Shown: positions 51,061 to 63,607 of the stretch, in pieces
How the letters are laid out: each line of letters opens with the position of its first letter
How positions within the stretch are numbered: the first letter of the stretch is position 1
Assembly (NCBI GenBank): GCA_008508345.1
Contig: QNGE01000434.1
Location: 175,448-239,447 of the forward strand
DNA length: 64,000 bases
DNA from: Paragonimus westermani
Taxonomy: Eukaryota > Platyhelminthes > Trematoda > Plagiorchiida > Troglotrematidae
Direction of reading: 5' to 3'
Translations under genes and position numbers: made by a program
The notes under the pieces: generated by a model
Told to the model about the DNA's origin: nothing
Databases searched by the model: none
What the model saw: the letters and a program-made list of their open reading frames with translations, nothing else

Positions 51061-52289
51061 CAACTAGCCATACTATCGTGACCATACTTAGACATTTCAA
51101 TCTTCTAGAATTTATATGCAGTACAAGTAATAATTAAGCTAAAGTGGAATTCTCTGATTGCTTATCAGAAATATTTTAACAAAATATAAGGCAGTTGATC
51201 ATGTGACAAGTCAACAAAGTTGTATACGGATCTGGATCAGAATTCCGACGGATGAACCCCTGACAACTCATAGTTCACATAGTTACCTATAGATTAAACA
51301 CATGGAAGTTGACATAGCAACAATCAAAATCCAAATAGGTGACACTTCTGACACAATATTAGTGGGTCGATAACTCTTTCGAGTATAAGTTAACAAATGG
51401 TCAATTCATATGAGTGTGACGGCACAAATAATCTGATGTGATTCACTTGTAAAACAGGGTTAACTTGACAAACTCATCTAACTAAGGCACATCGCAGTTT
51501 TCCTTCTGTGTACGTTATTCAATACCGGAGTTTACTGATACTTTGAGTGAGCGACAACAATCACTGATTGATTTCTATCCGTGGAGTTGTCAGTATTATG
51601 ACACCGACTTCAACTAACGTCACCAGTCTGTTTCCTGTTGATGAACGATGCACACACTACAGAGAATAGCTGATATGTTGTGTTTTAAGATCAAATTTCC
51701 TACAACATGCTGACTGCTGTTTACTGTTGCCTATACACAGTACCTTCGCTTTAACAGACGTCGTAGTCTTCATTGTCCTGCCATAACAGCAATGTGAACA
51801 TTGACGTAAACTGCCACACAAGATGAGTGGTGTCCATGCAGTTCGGTTTATTCGGTAGTTGGGTTGAGGTCGATGCACCATAATTTATTTGTGGACTGAC
51901 AATCTAAGAAATGTTCGATATAATACTGTCACAGTAAAAACCTGTATACTTAGGGACGAAGATTTCTTTCTTCCTCTTCTTTCTGGCTGGGACTTGCTTT
52001 TTTCTCGGTCGCTGCACGATAGTTAAGTAGCACCTAACACAGCTATTAGGTTATCAGCTTTGACGGTACGACGTAAATATGGGGAAGAATCTTTGTAGAC
52101 AAACAATAACGATAATGGTGAGTGAGCAATATCTGGAAAGCATTGTGAACCTCTGCCGTGCATCGAAAACAATTGTGGCCAATACAGTCACAACATCCTG
52201 AATGGGTTTGTACTTTCCGTGGACAGGATGCATGCAGAGGATGGTGATTTTCCGATATTCACAGCAGTGTTTCAATGTCTATGACAGAT

Positions 52290-53510
52290 GTCATGAGCAT
52301 ATGGTTAGTTCTTTGCGTAATACATGGGTCACTCGCGATTCCCAAACTCCACCGCTTCAATGGAAATGTGAAGTATGATCTTCGATTTATCCCCAACTGC
52401 GCCAAGCTTATACATCCTCTGACTGACTTAAGTAAGAGCAATGAACGTATATTGCACCCATCCTCCGAGGCCACTATTGTCTTCACCAGTGTAAGAGAGG
52501 CACTCGCCCCTGCAGTCATGTTGCACAACCAATAACTGAATGCACCGACCACCGTCGCCACGGACGCATCGGACATAGCCATAGGTGCAGTACTGCAGCA
52601 GACAATACTGAAGGCATAGCAGCCAACTGCATTCGTCTCTCATTACCTCGGCAATACTGAAACGCGATGCAGCACGTTTGATCATAAACCTGCAGCTGTG
52701 TATAGCGCCGCGCGTTATTTTTGGTACGCACTCGGGGACCGTAATTACCCTATTTTCACGGACCAGGAACCTATTGTATCCGCTCCGCCAAACTATTCTG
52801 ATAAACATTCACCTCGAAAAAACTGACAACTGGACTACATAGCTCAGTTTTCTACGGATATTCGCCATGTCTCCGGAGCCACGAACTTTTCTGCGGATGC
52901 TTTGTCACGAATGCACGGTGTATCCCCAGCCACCGACTCGATTTCACACAGCAATATGGCTATACTGCAGCAGTCCGAATGCATGTTCATGCATAGTCTG
53001 GAACGTACTAACTTACACATCGTCACAGTACTGTCGACGTCTTCGACTGACATTATTGTGTGATAATATGCTGGGATACCTTGGGCCAATCAGGCCCTAC
53101 TCATTGCGAAGAGCAGCCTTCGAAGTGCTGCACAACGTTTCACGCTCAGGAATACGCGCGTCGCTGTAAATGATTGCGGGTCGACTCGTCTGATATAACA
53201 TGAATTGAACGTGCAGCATTGGACCCGTAGCTGTCCTACATGCCAACGTTCCACAGTCAACCAAAACACGAGCAGTTCGTTAGGAGATTTCTAACTGACA
53301 ACGATTTCTTCGAACATGTCCATCTGGACCTCACCTGGCCATTTTCACCTTCTCACATACCCCAAGTGTATTGACTAGCTCGCTCGCTAGCCGGAAACCA
53401 TACCTCCGTTAGACCTACCAAGAGTATCTGTCGCTCGCGCCTTTGCTGAACATTGGATTGTACATTTTGGTTGTCAGTCAACAATTACGGCTGACAGTAA
53501 AACTGTAACA
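52290..53510 (+). pseudogene. Ty3/gypsy pol relic (RT end, RNase H, integrase)
   Basis: In order on the plus strand: RFIPNCAKLIHPLTDL (connection after RT, near 52385), ATDASDIAIGAVLQQT (RNase H or tether start, near 52560), STFDHKPAAVYSAARYFWYA, then FSTDIRHV and FSADALSRMHGV (near 52850-52925), FRRAAFEVLHNVSRSGIRA (near 53110), VQHWTRSCPTCQRST (integrase zinc finger end, near 53210) and ARAFAEHWIVHFGCQSTITA (integrase core, near 53440-53490). Stops occur after LHNQ (52533) and near 52824, and the frame shifts several times. The region is collinear with an intact gypsy pol, so this is an old point-mutated insertion. No LTRs were found beside it. Confidence 0.9.
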
Positions 53511-53720
53511 TCTTAAGTATTAGGCTGATGCTCACTCGAGCTGTAGACTGGTTATACCGTTTTTCCAGATGGGAGTAAAATACCAGGGAAAAACCCAGTC
53601 CATTCAGCTTGATTAACAGTGGTTGCCGTGGTTGCGGGTACCGGCAAGGCTAAGACAGTACCATTAAGCTGGTGCAAAATTTTGATGATCAATGATTGTG
53701 TGCGGTCTGCCTGAGACTAG

Positions 53721-54012
53721 GTCTGCAATATTAGCAGATTAGAAGAAAGATGGCTAATAGGAATGCTTGTGACTTTCGAAACAGTTGGGATTTCTTGATT
53801 ACTAATCCGGCCCACCCCATTCATCGGATCGCTGCAAGAAGGTCCGTCTGCTATATCTGCAATAAACATTGGGTCGGCCTCCTGGTATTGTTTTACACTA
53901 ATGAGACTGTATTCCTCGGCAGAATAAACGAACTTCGGAATCTCCGTTCACTACGAAACTGATTTAAGGTGATAACTACTGAACCCTGCTGTATGAAGGG
54001 TGGGTGTGACGA
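53721..54012 (+). repeat. Unclassified interspersed repeat, copy 2
   Basis: The plus-strand copy of the repeat at 40275-40530. It starts GTCTGCAATATTAGCAGATT, holds GGAATGCTTGTGACTTTCG and CTCCTGGTATTGTTTTACAC, and ends near CCTGCTGTATGAAGGGTGGG. A block near 53850-53880 (ATATCTGCAATAAACATTGG) is missing from copy 1. It follows the gypsy pol relic by about 200 bases and may be unrelated to it. Confidence 0.75.
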
Positions 54013-57000
54013 CGTTTTGCAGTGATGGGAAAACCTGAAGAGTTGTTGGTTTAGCTCTGTATTTGGAATTACCTCACTTTTTCCTCAGACGTGTAAGTCG
54101 TCCAACACAATTCTTTACCAAACAACACATAGACAGGAATGTACAAAAAAGTTTTTCGCTGTTGACCTATGAATTTAGGAAATATCACTGTCATACTGTC
54201 AGTCAATCTTACTAATTTCGGTTTGCTGCTTTACGTTAAACAACTGTTAATCGATAGCTTCCTTGCTGGAATGAATACAAGCATATCACACCAGCCCTTG
54301 TTGAACCCTCCTGATTTCTGTGTTCATTAGTTGTAAGATTAATGACACTTTCTACAAAGCTGACAGCACTGACTGTCGCTTGAGGACTGTCCATAGTTCA
54401 TATCGTGGCTTTTCTTGTCGACATAACCAAGACAATAAAATTATAACCCTACCCCATTCACCTTCGAAATAACACTCCACTACGACCATTCTCTCCTCCG
54501 ACTGAAGTAGGTTGACTTAGTATGCCGACTGGTTCCATATTTTGCGCAAAAATTTGACCTGCTGCACTGTCCATGAACAGTACTCTGAACTCACTTAATC
54601 AGTGGATTGTGTACACGTGGCACAACAAGTTCTGCCAGCTTTCGAGCTAAGTGAGCACACACGTGCGAGTAAATAGGTTGCTTCTAATCGAACCAAAGCT
54701 GGTGGTAAGTGTTTCGGGGTGTTTTATTTCCCCTCCGGAACTATTAACAGGACATTTAATGATTTTACAATAAACATGCCGTCACATGTTTCAAGATGCT
54801 GGCAACTGAAACGAAATGAACTTGTTTGACATCATTAGGTAAAGTTGGAACGAAAAATGCACGGTTTAGAGGGGATGGATTTATTTTCAATAATCTCTAG
54901 TGAATTCAGTCGTGATAGTTTAAAATCTGACCGTACGTTGTTTTCTATCAATATTTATCACTCTTTTGATAAAATTTGTTAGAACTTAGTTCTTTTCAAA
55001 GAGGTCCGGCGTATTTATATGCAAGTGTTACCAGTTAGTTGATACTGAACTTTCAGCGCGAGCAGTGTGTCTGTGGTCTTAAATATCATCAGTGTGGGCG
55101 AATGACATGTGGAACACGTGAACTTTTTTGAAAGCTCCAAATTCTGTTCACAGTCTATTGTAAACTGGTCCCTTGATTCGAATATAGTAGGCAGATAGTG
55201 CTGAATGCGTCAGCTCATTTTACTAGGTTCAGGGGGCCATCAGCACCAAGGACGATTTTATTAAGGAAAGACCACGTACAGAACGTACCTGCAAGCGCGT
55301 GCTCTTCTGTTCGTTTCGCACACGTGGATAACCACAGGTTTTTACAAAACGGAAAACAAAGTCTGTATCTCACTTTTTTCTCACTATAATTATGTGCATT
55401 TATCCACTGGTACAAGAACTCGGCAACATGGATGTGATATTGAAGTAGTATTCTAAGAGACATGGATGTCTGGTGATTTAAGTAAGAGGTGTATGAAGGA
55501 AGTCAGTGAAAGTGTAGTTTACGGATTTTCTGCCACATGTATGCATAGTGAGTAAGGTTTCAAATTGCCAGCCGACTCATCCGTTTGCATAAAGCTGAAC
55601 GGAGCGTCACGAAGAAAAGCAACCTTCAACTGACAAGCAATTCTATTTACGTATCAACTCGCTCATTTAATACCATGGCCTATAACAGTGACCTCTTACG
55701 TGTTAATCAATGCCTAGTGACAGGAGGACTGTTAGTGGATTGACTGGACTGATAATAACTTTGCAACAGAAGATGGGTATTCTGTCTAATGTCAGTAATT
55801 CATCAAAAAAAGTCCAACATTTGCAGCCCCTCTGCAACTACCCGAACCTTAAAAATTCTTTGTTGATTCACCTCAAATCGCTCTCGATGTGTCTGATTAT
55901 TTTGATTGCAACGATGACATATCCGTATTCTTATTTTTGTATGACTGGGCTGTTCAGCACAAAAAAAACAACCGAAGTGCATTGGTATGCTGTCAGCGCT
56001 TCCAACCATCATTGCATAATTACCAGCGCAGCCTTAGCTGTTTGTCAGTATACACAACTGATTAAGACCGTTCTGTCTGCTTGTAAAATTTTGACATTTT
56101 TCGGATACACCAAAGTTTTAATTCATCAAACCACGATTTTGGCTGTCCCGATCTGGATTCCTGTGTATTAGAAGTTGTATTATAGCTTGACCTAGTAGTG
56201 GAATTCTGTGACAGCCACTTTTCTCTAATTAACGGGTCGTTCCATTTGCTCATTGGTTTGTTTTCTCTAATTATCTGGGTTTCTTCAACTTCAGAGCATA
56301 ACACTTTTGAAAAAAGCTGGTGTCTAGTATACTTTGGGCTGTGAAAATGATGGGAATATTTGGTCAGTTAGTTAACACAATCGAAAAAAATGGTCACAAT
56401 GGAACTAAAAGTTCACTTCAGGGAATTTGATTTCGGAGGTTGCCAGAAGGAAATGTGTTATCTCCTCCTCAGGTTTCCATTGTGTATTGCCTCGATGTAC
56501 TCGTAAAATGAAGATGGAACATAGTTGGGTCCAGGTAGCACTAGTCTTGCATAAATACAACATTCATGTCAGCTGTACGGATTTGGTTAATCATCTTTGC
56601 AGATGCTTTCCACAGGTTCCTAACCGAGTTCATGTTAAAATTCTAGACTGATTAGTCCAGTAAACACAATTCGCGAACACAGAGGATCGAGTATTTTGAA
56701 GTTAGATTCACTCTGAAAATGGTCTCCATTAGAATCCATCACGTGAAAGAAGAGAACGAAATCCTTCTCATAAGGTGTCGCAGGAGTGTAGATGTTGGTC
56801 GCCCTCAAATACACGAAGTTCGCTGGGAGAAAAAGCTGTGTGTACACCATGAGACATTAGTAGTAGTCCATGTTTGCGTTGTTTATCAACGTACACCACT
56901 TTTCGAAGAACATACTTACACCTCTAGAATGTAACACATCCATGATGGTTAACTTCTACCAGATCAGTAGATACACACGCTCCCATTTGGACGCATACGT

Positions 57001-58578
57001 GGAGCGACTCTTCCCTCTGTTCACACTGCGCCAGCTATGTCTCTATTTGGAGTAACTTAGTTTCCACATCGATTGACACTAGCCGAACTTGAGTGAGAAG
57101 GTTTTTGTCGAGATGCTGAGGAAAGGTTTGTGTTATTGCTAAAGAATTTACAACCGCTTTAGTTCCTGCTGTAAACTTATTACCTTCCAAACTAAAATCA
57201 AGACAATTTGTGGCACCAAGCAAATCTCAATTTCACTAGGTTTCCAATGATTACATCACAGACACGATGCACGAGCAAAATATAGAATTACCATTGGTAC
57301 CGATGCCTCGGTTTTCTTATTCGCTGGCTCAGATCCGCTTGTAGCTCGTTTGTTTTAACGCATAACGCAATTGAAGAATTCGTCTCATTCCGATGCTCGT
57401 TGCGAGAAAATCCGACGGCAGACCAACACGCTATCCGGATTGGTCATTTCACTCGCGTTGTCGACGCTGATTGGCTGTAGCATTCTGCAAGTCGCTGGTT
57501 GACTTCTGATCGATGCGTTATTTCACGTCAACCCCAGTTCGTGGACACTGCGTCTGTTTCGATCGGAGTATGCTATCGGTCATTCTCCTTTGATGTCATT
57601 CACCTGTGACAGTGGGTCTCTAACATGGCTTTCTGCAGCACATCTTGACCCCCGACATTGTCGAGCGGTCTCGCGTGAACTCAAGTTCAGTTAACCGTTG
57701 GAATATGACCTTTCCTAAACTCGCTCATAGTTCGCATAGTGGGAGAATGATTAATCGTACTTAGTACGCTGTCCGTCTGGAACCACAGAAACTCACTACC
57801 ATCTGACATTACTGGCCAGTCAGAGTGCACTCAACACACCACGGTACTTGCCCTCCTGGACGAAGCCTGGATGTAACATGTTGATAACTTTTTTGAAGTC
57901 GGAGCTACTTAGACATCACGCTCAAACGGTTAACACAGTGTGGCCACACTGGTGGACTTATCGTTGGGTTGCGGCTGGTTTTCATTGTGATGAGGAGCAA
58001 CGATTACAGTTGGTTGATCCTTGTCAGCGAATAACTTGAAGTTGGAGGTGCGAAGTTACCAATAGAACATTAAATGAGCTTATAGTAATATTGCGCACTG
58101 CATTTTCAGGTGTTCTTTTTATATTCGAAGTGTTACTCAAAACAACCTCACCTGGTTCAAATCTACCCCTTGTTTAATCACACCACAATTTTTCTGACCA
58201 TTTACAACCATTATGAAGTATCATTTACTATCCGACGGTATACACTGAAGCCAGAACGGTTGGCGTAAGCAACACAGTATCTACATCAACTTCTGCAGAA
58301 CGACTACTCTAGCTAAAGACTGGTCTCAACGATTGATTTAAAGGCCTTCTTTATATCTAGGCCTTTCTCACTGGTCACTTAGTCAGAGAGTTTCTGAAGA
58401 GGGATAGATAGACGAAATCACTTAGAAGCTTTAGAGGAAGAGAACTGAATGATGTCCGTGTTGATGATCTTTCGTCAGCATCCTTGGCCCAGAAATCATG
58501 TGCATTTACTGGGTTTGTGGTATATAAGAAAGTACAGTGGAGTCAGTCGGGACAGAATCACCAATGAGGTCGGCAGTT

Positions 58579-58592
58579 TGTGTGTGTGTGTG
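58579..58592. repeat. (TG)7 microsatellite
   Basis: A short TG run, read directly. Confidence 0.9.
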
Positions 58593-61079
58593 TTAATACT
58601 TTTATCTTTGAGAATAGAATTCACTGTTTTTCATTAACTAGTCTACCAGACGTCTTGGAACTTCTACTGGTGTCTCCGCTAATTGGGTAGCACTGTTTCC
58701 AAAGGTGAACAAGTGTTTACCATCAGTACCAAAAGAGTTACGTGTCATCAGGCTCATTGTTATCTGCCAAAGAATCTTTAAGTCATAAAATGTTGTTCTC
58801 ACACCTAGTGTGTACAGTAGCATTGTCTTAAGAAAACTGTGAATCTCAGCCTCCAGACAAATCCTGAAAGTCTCAAACTGATGGTCCCTTCAAGTGTTCG
58901 TGGTATTATTGCGTCAACTGAGACATTATTCAAATGTCTGTTCACTTTGTCCTCCTATTTCGAACTAGTTTTATGCTGAGAGTTTCGCGGTATTCACACT
59001 TGTAAAATTGTTATATGTCTCGATTTGGGACTGAAACGATGATAACTGATTGGAACATACTTGTTAACGACATTGATGCTCCCCTCAATGATGATTTATC
59101 AACGATTTTACGCGTAAAGTTTGATGATGAAACTAGACAATGAGCTGCATACTTAGTTTATCGTAGCTTGCCATAGGATGGGACATTCAGTTCACACCAT
59201 CAATCAGCTTGTTGTGTAGTTTCACACACGACTGATAGCAATGGTCACGTGACTACTTAGGTAAAATGAAACTTTGAGTTTTTTTACTGGCTAACACATC
59301 AGTCTCATTTAATGGAAATTTTATCAACCAACAAGGATAGAATCAACGCTCTTGTATGCAGGAAAAATTCGTACAGATATCTTAAGTGGTCGGTTAACCT
59401 GCACCAACAAAATCGGGCTTGTACCTCGGATATCACGCAGTGATTGCTGGCATATTAACAGTCAGACGAAGGCTAACATTTCAGGCGCCAGTAGCAGAGG
59501 ACTTGCAAGAAGTACCAAGTATTATTTGTAAATATTTTTAACGACCGACTCTGAAAGAAAATCTGCAGCTACCGAGAATGAACAACTTGATACCTTGGGA
59601 ATCAACACAACCAAAATGGGAGCACTCAACATTTGCCATCCATACCGGTTATCGTTGCTCTGATAGACGTTTGAAACACTGACGAATGGAACGAATACAA
59701 TCATGACGACACAGGTAAGATGTACTATGAAAAAACAGTTGACGGAATTGAAGAACACGACCAACGTGACGATTTCAACAAAGCACATGAAAAAACTGCA
59801 AAGTACAGTAGAGCTTGGAGGAAGAGTTGCTTCGTTTATCCACTGTGACGCTTTCAACAAAACGGTGGAGTGTTTCACGCAGCTTAGTGTGATTTGTGGT
59901 GGTTTTTCAAAATTCAAAATCAACTGCACGAGGTAACCAAGCGAACGTCGTTAAACATATGATCGCTTTGATTTCAGTTCGTCTACGTGTTCAATCGTAT
60001 CCTCACGTCTAAATCAAGGACTTAATCAGATCATCGGAAACTGGTGAATAATTATGTGGTGCGAGGTCCCCTTGATAGGCTATGATACAAATCTCCAACA
60101 AATTTACGTTTTCAAGCTGAAGTCACATAAGTACACGTTGGACGATGAAGATCGCATTCGAGGAACGAAACCTTCACTACCGGCTGTGTCATCTCCGGCG
60201 GAATCAAATCTAATAGTTATTATATTAGAGAACTCTGACAGATACAAACAGGCTCACTAAGGATAGACTGTGCACGAAGTCACATTTGTGTCCAAAAAGA
60301 CATTGACCTTTATCATATAAAATCTTAAACTTGCGAAGAATTCACACTTGGTTATGTGTCGGTTTGTGTAAACACTGGTTTACCACAGTGAAGACCTTAT
60401 GAGACAAACTGGTTTTATCCCACTTGTGAACTGGAGAAAAAGTTTCATTGAGCAAGTCTTGACACAACTGATCACAGGCTGCAAACTATTCATAAGTGAA
60501 TGGAAAAACATTTTCTTAGGGGAACAGTAGTATTCGCATTTCCGGATGCCACCGGACCACAAAAATGCAGTCTTTGGATTGACGTGTTCGGTGTTACACA
60601 ATCTTGGTTCAGTCGGTTTGGTTGTTTAATTCTGCTACGCATTCAGTCGACTTGTTCTGGTCATCATCTTGTTACAAATAAATTCAACGTAGCAGCTGAC
60701 TGCCATTCTGATTGGCTGGCATTGTTGGACCCACTTCCGTTCGCAACAGCCTGAGCATGAACAGTGATTGGGTTCACACTTCACAATGGGGAAACCAAGC
60801 CATTTCAATCTCATTGCATCAGTAAGTGGTCAGAATGTCAAATCGACCAACAAACCACCAGTAACTTTTAATCAAGTGTGCTACACTTGTACAGGCGATT
60901 GCTACCGAAAACATACTGAAATCGATCGTAGTTTACCGCCAACAAATTGTGGAATTGGAGAAGAACTGGATTCGCCAGCTGAGGAAGTCAGTCGGATAGT
61001 TAGATGATATTTTTAAGGGTCACTGCGAAGCTGAGTGCTTCCTATGCTTTGTTGAACGTATACAGTGCCTCGAACTCAG

Positions 61080-61510
61080 CGTAAGCGGACTACCGAATTC
61101 GAAATTTGTGTGCAGGAGAAAATAAGGCAAAGTTGTTGATCAATTTGTGTAATAAACCCCTGAGGCTTCTCTAGGAAGCCATGAATCGGGTATTTCTGCA
61201 ACCCCTGCACATTGTTCACAACGAACCTAATGCCACTTGCATCGATAGAGGACCTGAGATACCCAAAGATAGAGCCGCAAATACGTATTCCGTCATTCTG
61301 ATAGAAATCCCGCAATCACTCAAACCTTCTAAGACAGGACGAAGGTAAGTTTTATACTTGTCGGATTTCAGGCTGATAACCAAAACATCCTTAAGGTAAA
61401 CTGTAGACAAAATCTGAACCATACACTTTTTGATCCAACAAGTGCTGGGATGAGTGAGCAGCAGATCCAAGACCAAAAGATGATCAGTGACACTCGTACA
61501 AATCAAACGG
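61080..61510 (-). pseudogene. Ty3/gypsy reverse transcriptase relic
   Basis: The minus strand reads STVYLKDVLVISLKSDKYKT, then LRPVLEGLSDCGISIRMTEY (61216-61400), which matches the gypsy RT block around YLDDVLVFS and the following helix. In a second frame, FGYLRSSIDASGIRF and NNVQGLQKYPI (61260-61150) match the next block (FLGY-VS-DGIRP, VQAI-DFP). The YLDD aspartate at the third position is a lysine (YLKD) and a frameshift joins the pieces, so it is inactive. It is on the opposite strand to the pol relic at 52-53 kb and is therefore a separate insertion. Confidence 0.78.
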
Positions 61511-62472
61511 CATTTTTAAGAATGTCTTTTACAATGTTGAGAATACTGTTCTAAGTTTACATCAACGCGGGTTCAAAAACATCACGTGGGACAATCTAAA
61601 CTAGAGTCATGAAGTTGCGAAAATAAGGTGACGATACTCTGTAATCACCACTCGACCTTCGATTACCTAGTGTTCTCCACAGGACCGCTTGCTAAGAGGA
61701 AGACCATCTGTCCTTGGATGAGCAAAAAACTCTAGGCTGCAGCGTATAGTCGCATTGGGTATTTAACGCTTCTTGGCTTTTCTTGTGAAGACCTCTGAGC
61801 TGGGTGGTTTTAGGCTGCATTTTGGTCATGGTTATGTGTATCGCAGTGTGATATAAAGAAGGCGAGAGATGCAAATGGCTTGTAAGAGTGAGTACTGACA
61901 AAAAACTACGCGCTGTTACATGGATTTCAGTTGAATCTACCCGGTTGCTCCCAGGATCACCCGTCTGCAAAACTCGAACTCCTCTTACCTCATTAAGACG
62001 CACCAACACATTATTTTCTGGAACATGTTCTGAATTTCTATGGTAACAACTAGAAGCTCGATAGCACGATGGAATATTTTATGATCTATTGTTCTGGTTT
62101 CAGAGTGATCACAATGCCGTTGCATACTAGGAATTGCTGACCTGTTTTAGCAGAAGCTGGACGTGGTGAGTTTCATTTTCGAAATAAACAGTGACATGAG
62201 CGTGGCAACAAGCTTTTGTTCCTTCAGTTAATGTGAAGGATTATGGGATTAAGGTTGATCTGTCAGCAGAGCCCAACACGGTTGTTCATGTATAACTTTC
62301 CTGGAGATTATCACATTTAGGGATAAACAACCAAATTTGAACTGAGGTAAGTAGAAATTAAACGACTCGATATGCATTGTAGGGAGACACTTCGTGTATT
62401 TGGTATCGTTAAGTGTGAACCAGGCGCGATAGGTTTATACTCGTCTTTGGAAATCTAAATCGACTAGCTAGC

Positions 62473-62753
62473 AATTACACCTCGCACCGAAACTAGCAAG
62501 CGCGCACGAATTGAATTTGAATTGTGCGACGGAGCCTACTTGTGTGTTGTTGACGCCTTCTTAGTTCACGTTTTGTAAGTCGTATGAGTGGCTTACTGGC
62601 TCATGCTTGTTTGTGTTGTTTTCTTTTACAGGACTTGTTGGAACCCCTACTTCAGAAGAACGTTGTTCTCTGTTGCCTCCACACTGCTCCGAAGTTGGCC
62701 CGCAAGTGCTACGGATAGTCAGAGTAAAAACAGCCGGCTTGACTGGTGCACAC
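62473..62753 (+). mobile_element. Diverged LTR of the 27-kb gypsy family, possibly solo
   Basis: About 280 bases align along their length with the LTR at 27187-27471. Shared blocks include AAGCGCGCACGAATTGAATT, GTAAGTCGTATGAGTGGCTT and GAACCCCTACTTC. The termini have decayed (TTACACC and GTGCACA in place of TGTAACG and TGTTACA). No primer-binding site follows and no polypurine tract precedes it, so it is likely a solo LTR. Substitutions and small gaps suggest it is older than, or from a different subfamily to, the copy at 27 kb. Confidence 0.75.
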
Positions 62754-63142
62754 TAAATGAATCAGCCACACTTTTACCGTAAGCCTTACGTGCCAGATAA
62801 ACTTTTCGCAAAAATCGATAAAGTTGCTGAAACGCGACTGGATAATTTTGAACTGTTCATTCCTAGGCTGGACACGCGAAAAACCTGTGATTGAATAAGC
62901 ACGGATGTCACTGAGTGTTAACAGGTTAGTCACGTGAATGAGACGCAGTCTAATCCGTCCTGTACATTATTGCCTATCCAGGGCTAGACGTTAGATTGTT
63001 CAGTCACTGATATTTTCACTAACGTTAAATACATGTCACTGTCGAGTTTATTACATTACTAATGGATAAATTCCTACAGTCACTGTCAACCAAAATCATG
63101 GGAATATGGTATCGTTTGTTTAGTTGAGTACAACAAACTTAC

Positions 63143-63601
63143 TTCCCTTCCGGTTGTCATGTGTACGGCCAGTTTGACTTGTGCGAAGTTTCCTCGCCCC
63201 AAAGTGCGTATGATTGAGTACTTGCCGACACGAGATGGATTTATTGAACCGAAGTTTTCTGCTTTTTTTGTTTGTATGGGTGGAGAAGTCGGTATAGCAA
63301 TGTTTCGTGATCTAGGACGGCGTTGTCTTGTTCCAGGTGGTTTGGGTTCAAATGCTTTGTTCATCACCTGGTGCCCATTGATAGGCACTGTAGTGATCGT
63401 GGTGGCGGTTGTAGTCGTGATGGTCGTGGTGTTAGTGTTAGAAATCGGAGTGAGCCGACTGAATGGCTTTTGAATTCGTACAGTACGAACCTCCTTAGAC
63501 GGTATTTGTGATGGTGTTCGACTTCTGTCCAGTGTGCAAACAAAAGGCTCCAACATTTGGTTCAAGTTATCCGGATTTGGCCGCATTGTGTCCATAGCCA
63601 T
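63143..63601 (-). CDS. MARK-like kinase, first coding exon seen (residues 1-153)
   Basis: The exon encodes an N-terminal extension and the start of the kinase N-lobe. It opens with an ATG at 63601 in good context (A at -3, G at +4). Residues 51-72 are a threonine-rich run (TTTITTTTATT type) from ACN-rich codons, and residues about 88-98 are basic and proline-rich. The kinase fold begins near R124 (VGKYSIIRTLGRGNF), with the glycine-rich loop at residues 135-142. The exon ends after TGRE, at GGAAGGGAA followed by the donor gtaagt, phase 0. A pyrimidine-rich acceptor ending in cag lies at 63608-63610, so a further exon, either 5' UTR or more N-terminal coding, probably lies upstream. Which of the two it is remains undecided. 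Confidence 0.9.
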
Positions 63602-63607
63602 AATTGT

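Larger units (their letters stand above)
50641..63142 (-). other. Intron between exons 1 and 2 (12.5 kb)
   Basis: The intron holds a gypsy pol relic (52.3-53.5 kb, plus), a second copy of the 40.4-kb repeat (53.7 kb), a gypsy RT relic (61.1-61.5 kb, minus) and an LTR copy (62.5 kb). I recognise nothing in 54.0-61.0 kb beyond a TG run. The 57.3-57.7 kb part is richer in CpG than its surroundings. Confidence 0.8.

Noticed and set aside
55710..56171. Open frame of 153 codons starting with ATG (plus)
   Set aside because: Longest unexplained frame, but it has no recognisable motif, its hydrophobic stretches look random, and it has no splice or homology support. It is within the range of chance frames in 128 kb of two-strand sequence.
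59522..59929. Open frame of 135 codons (minus), with a 77-codon frame opposite (plus)
   Set aside because: Both strands are open over the same AT-rich stretch, and neither shows a domain or conserved motif.
61692..62009. Open frame of 105 codons (minus) with a peptide style seen in repeats
   Set aside because: It may be a repeat (GDPGSN-like start), but I could not find a second copy in the window or a clear polymerase III promoter.
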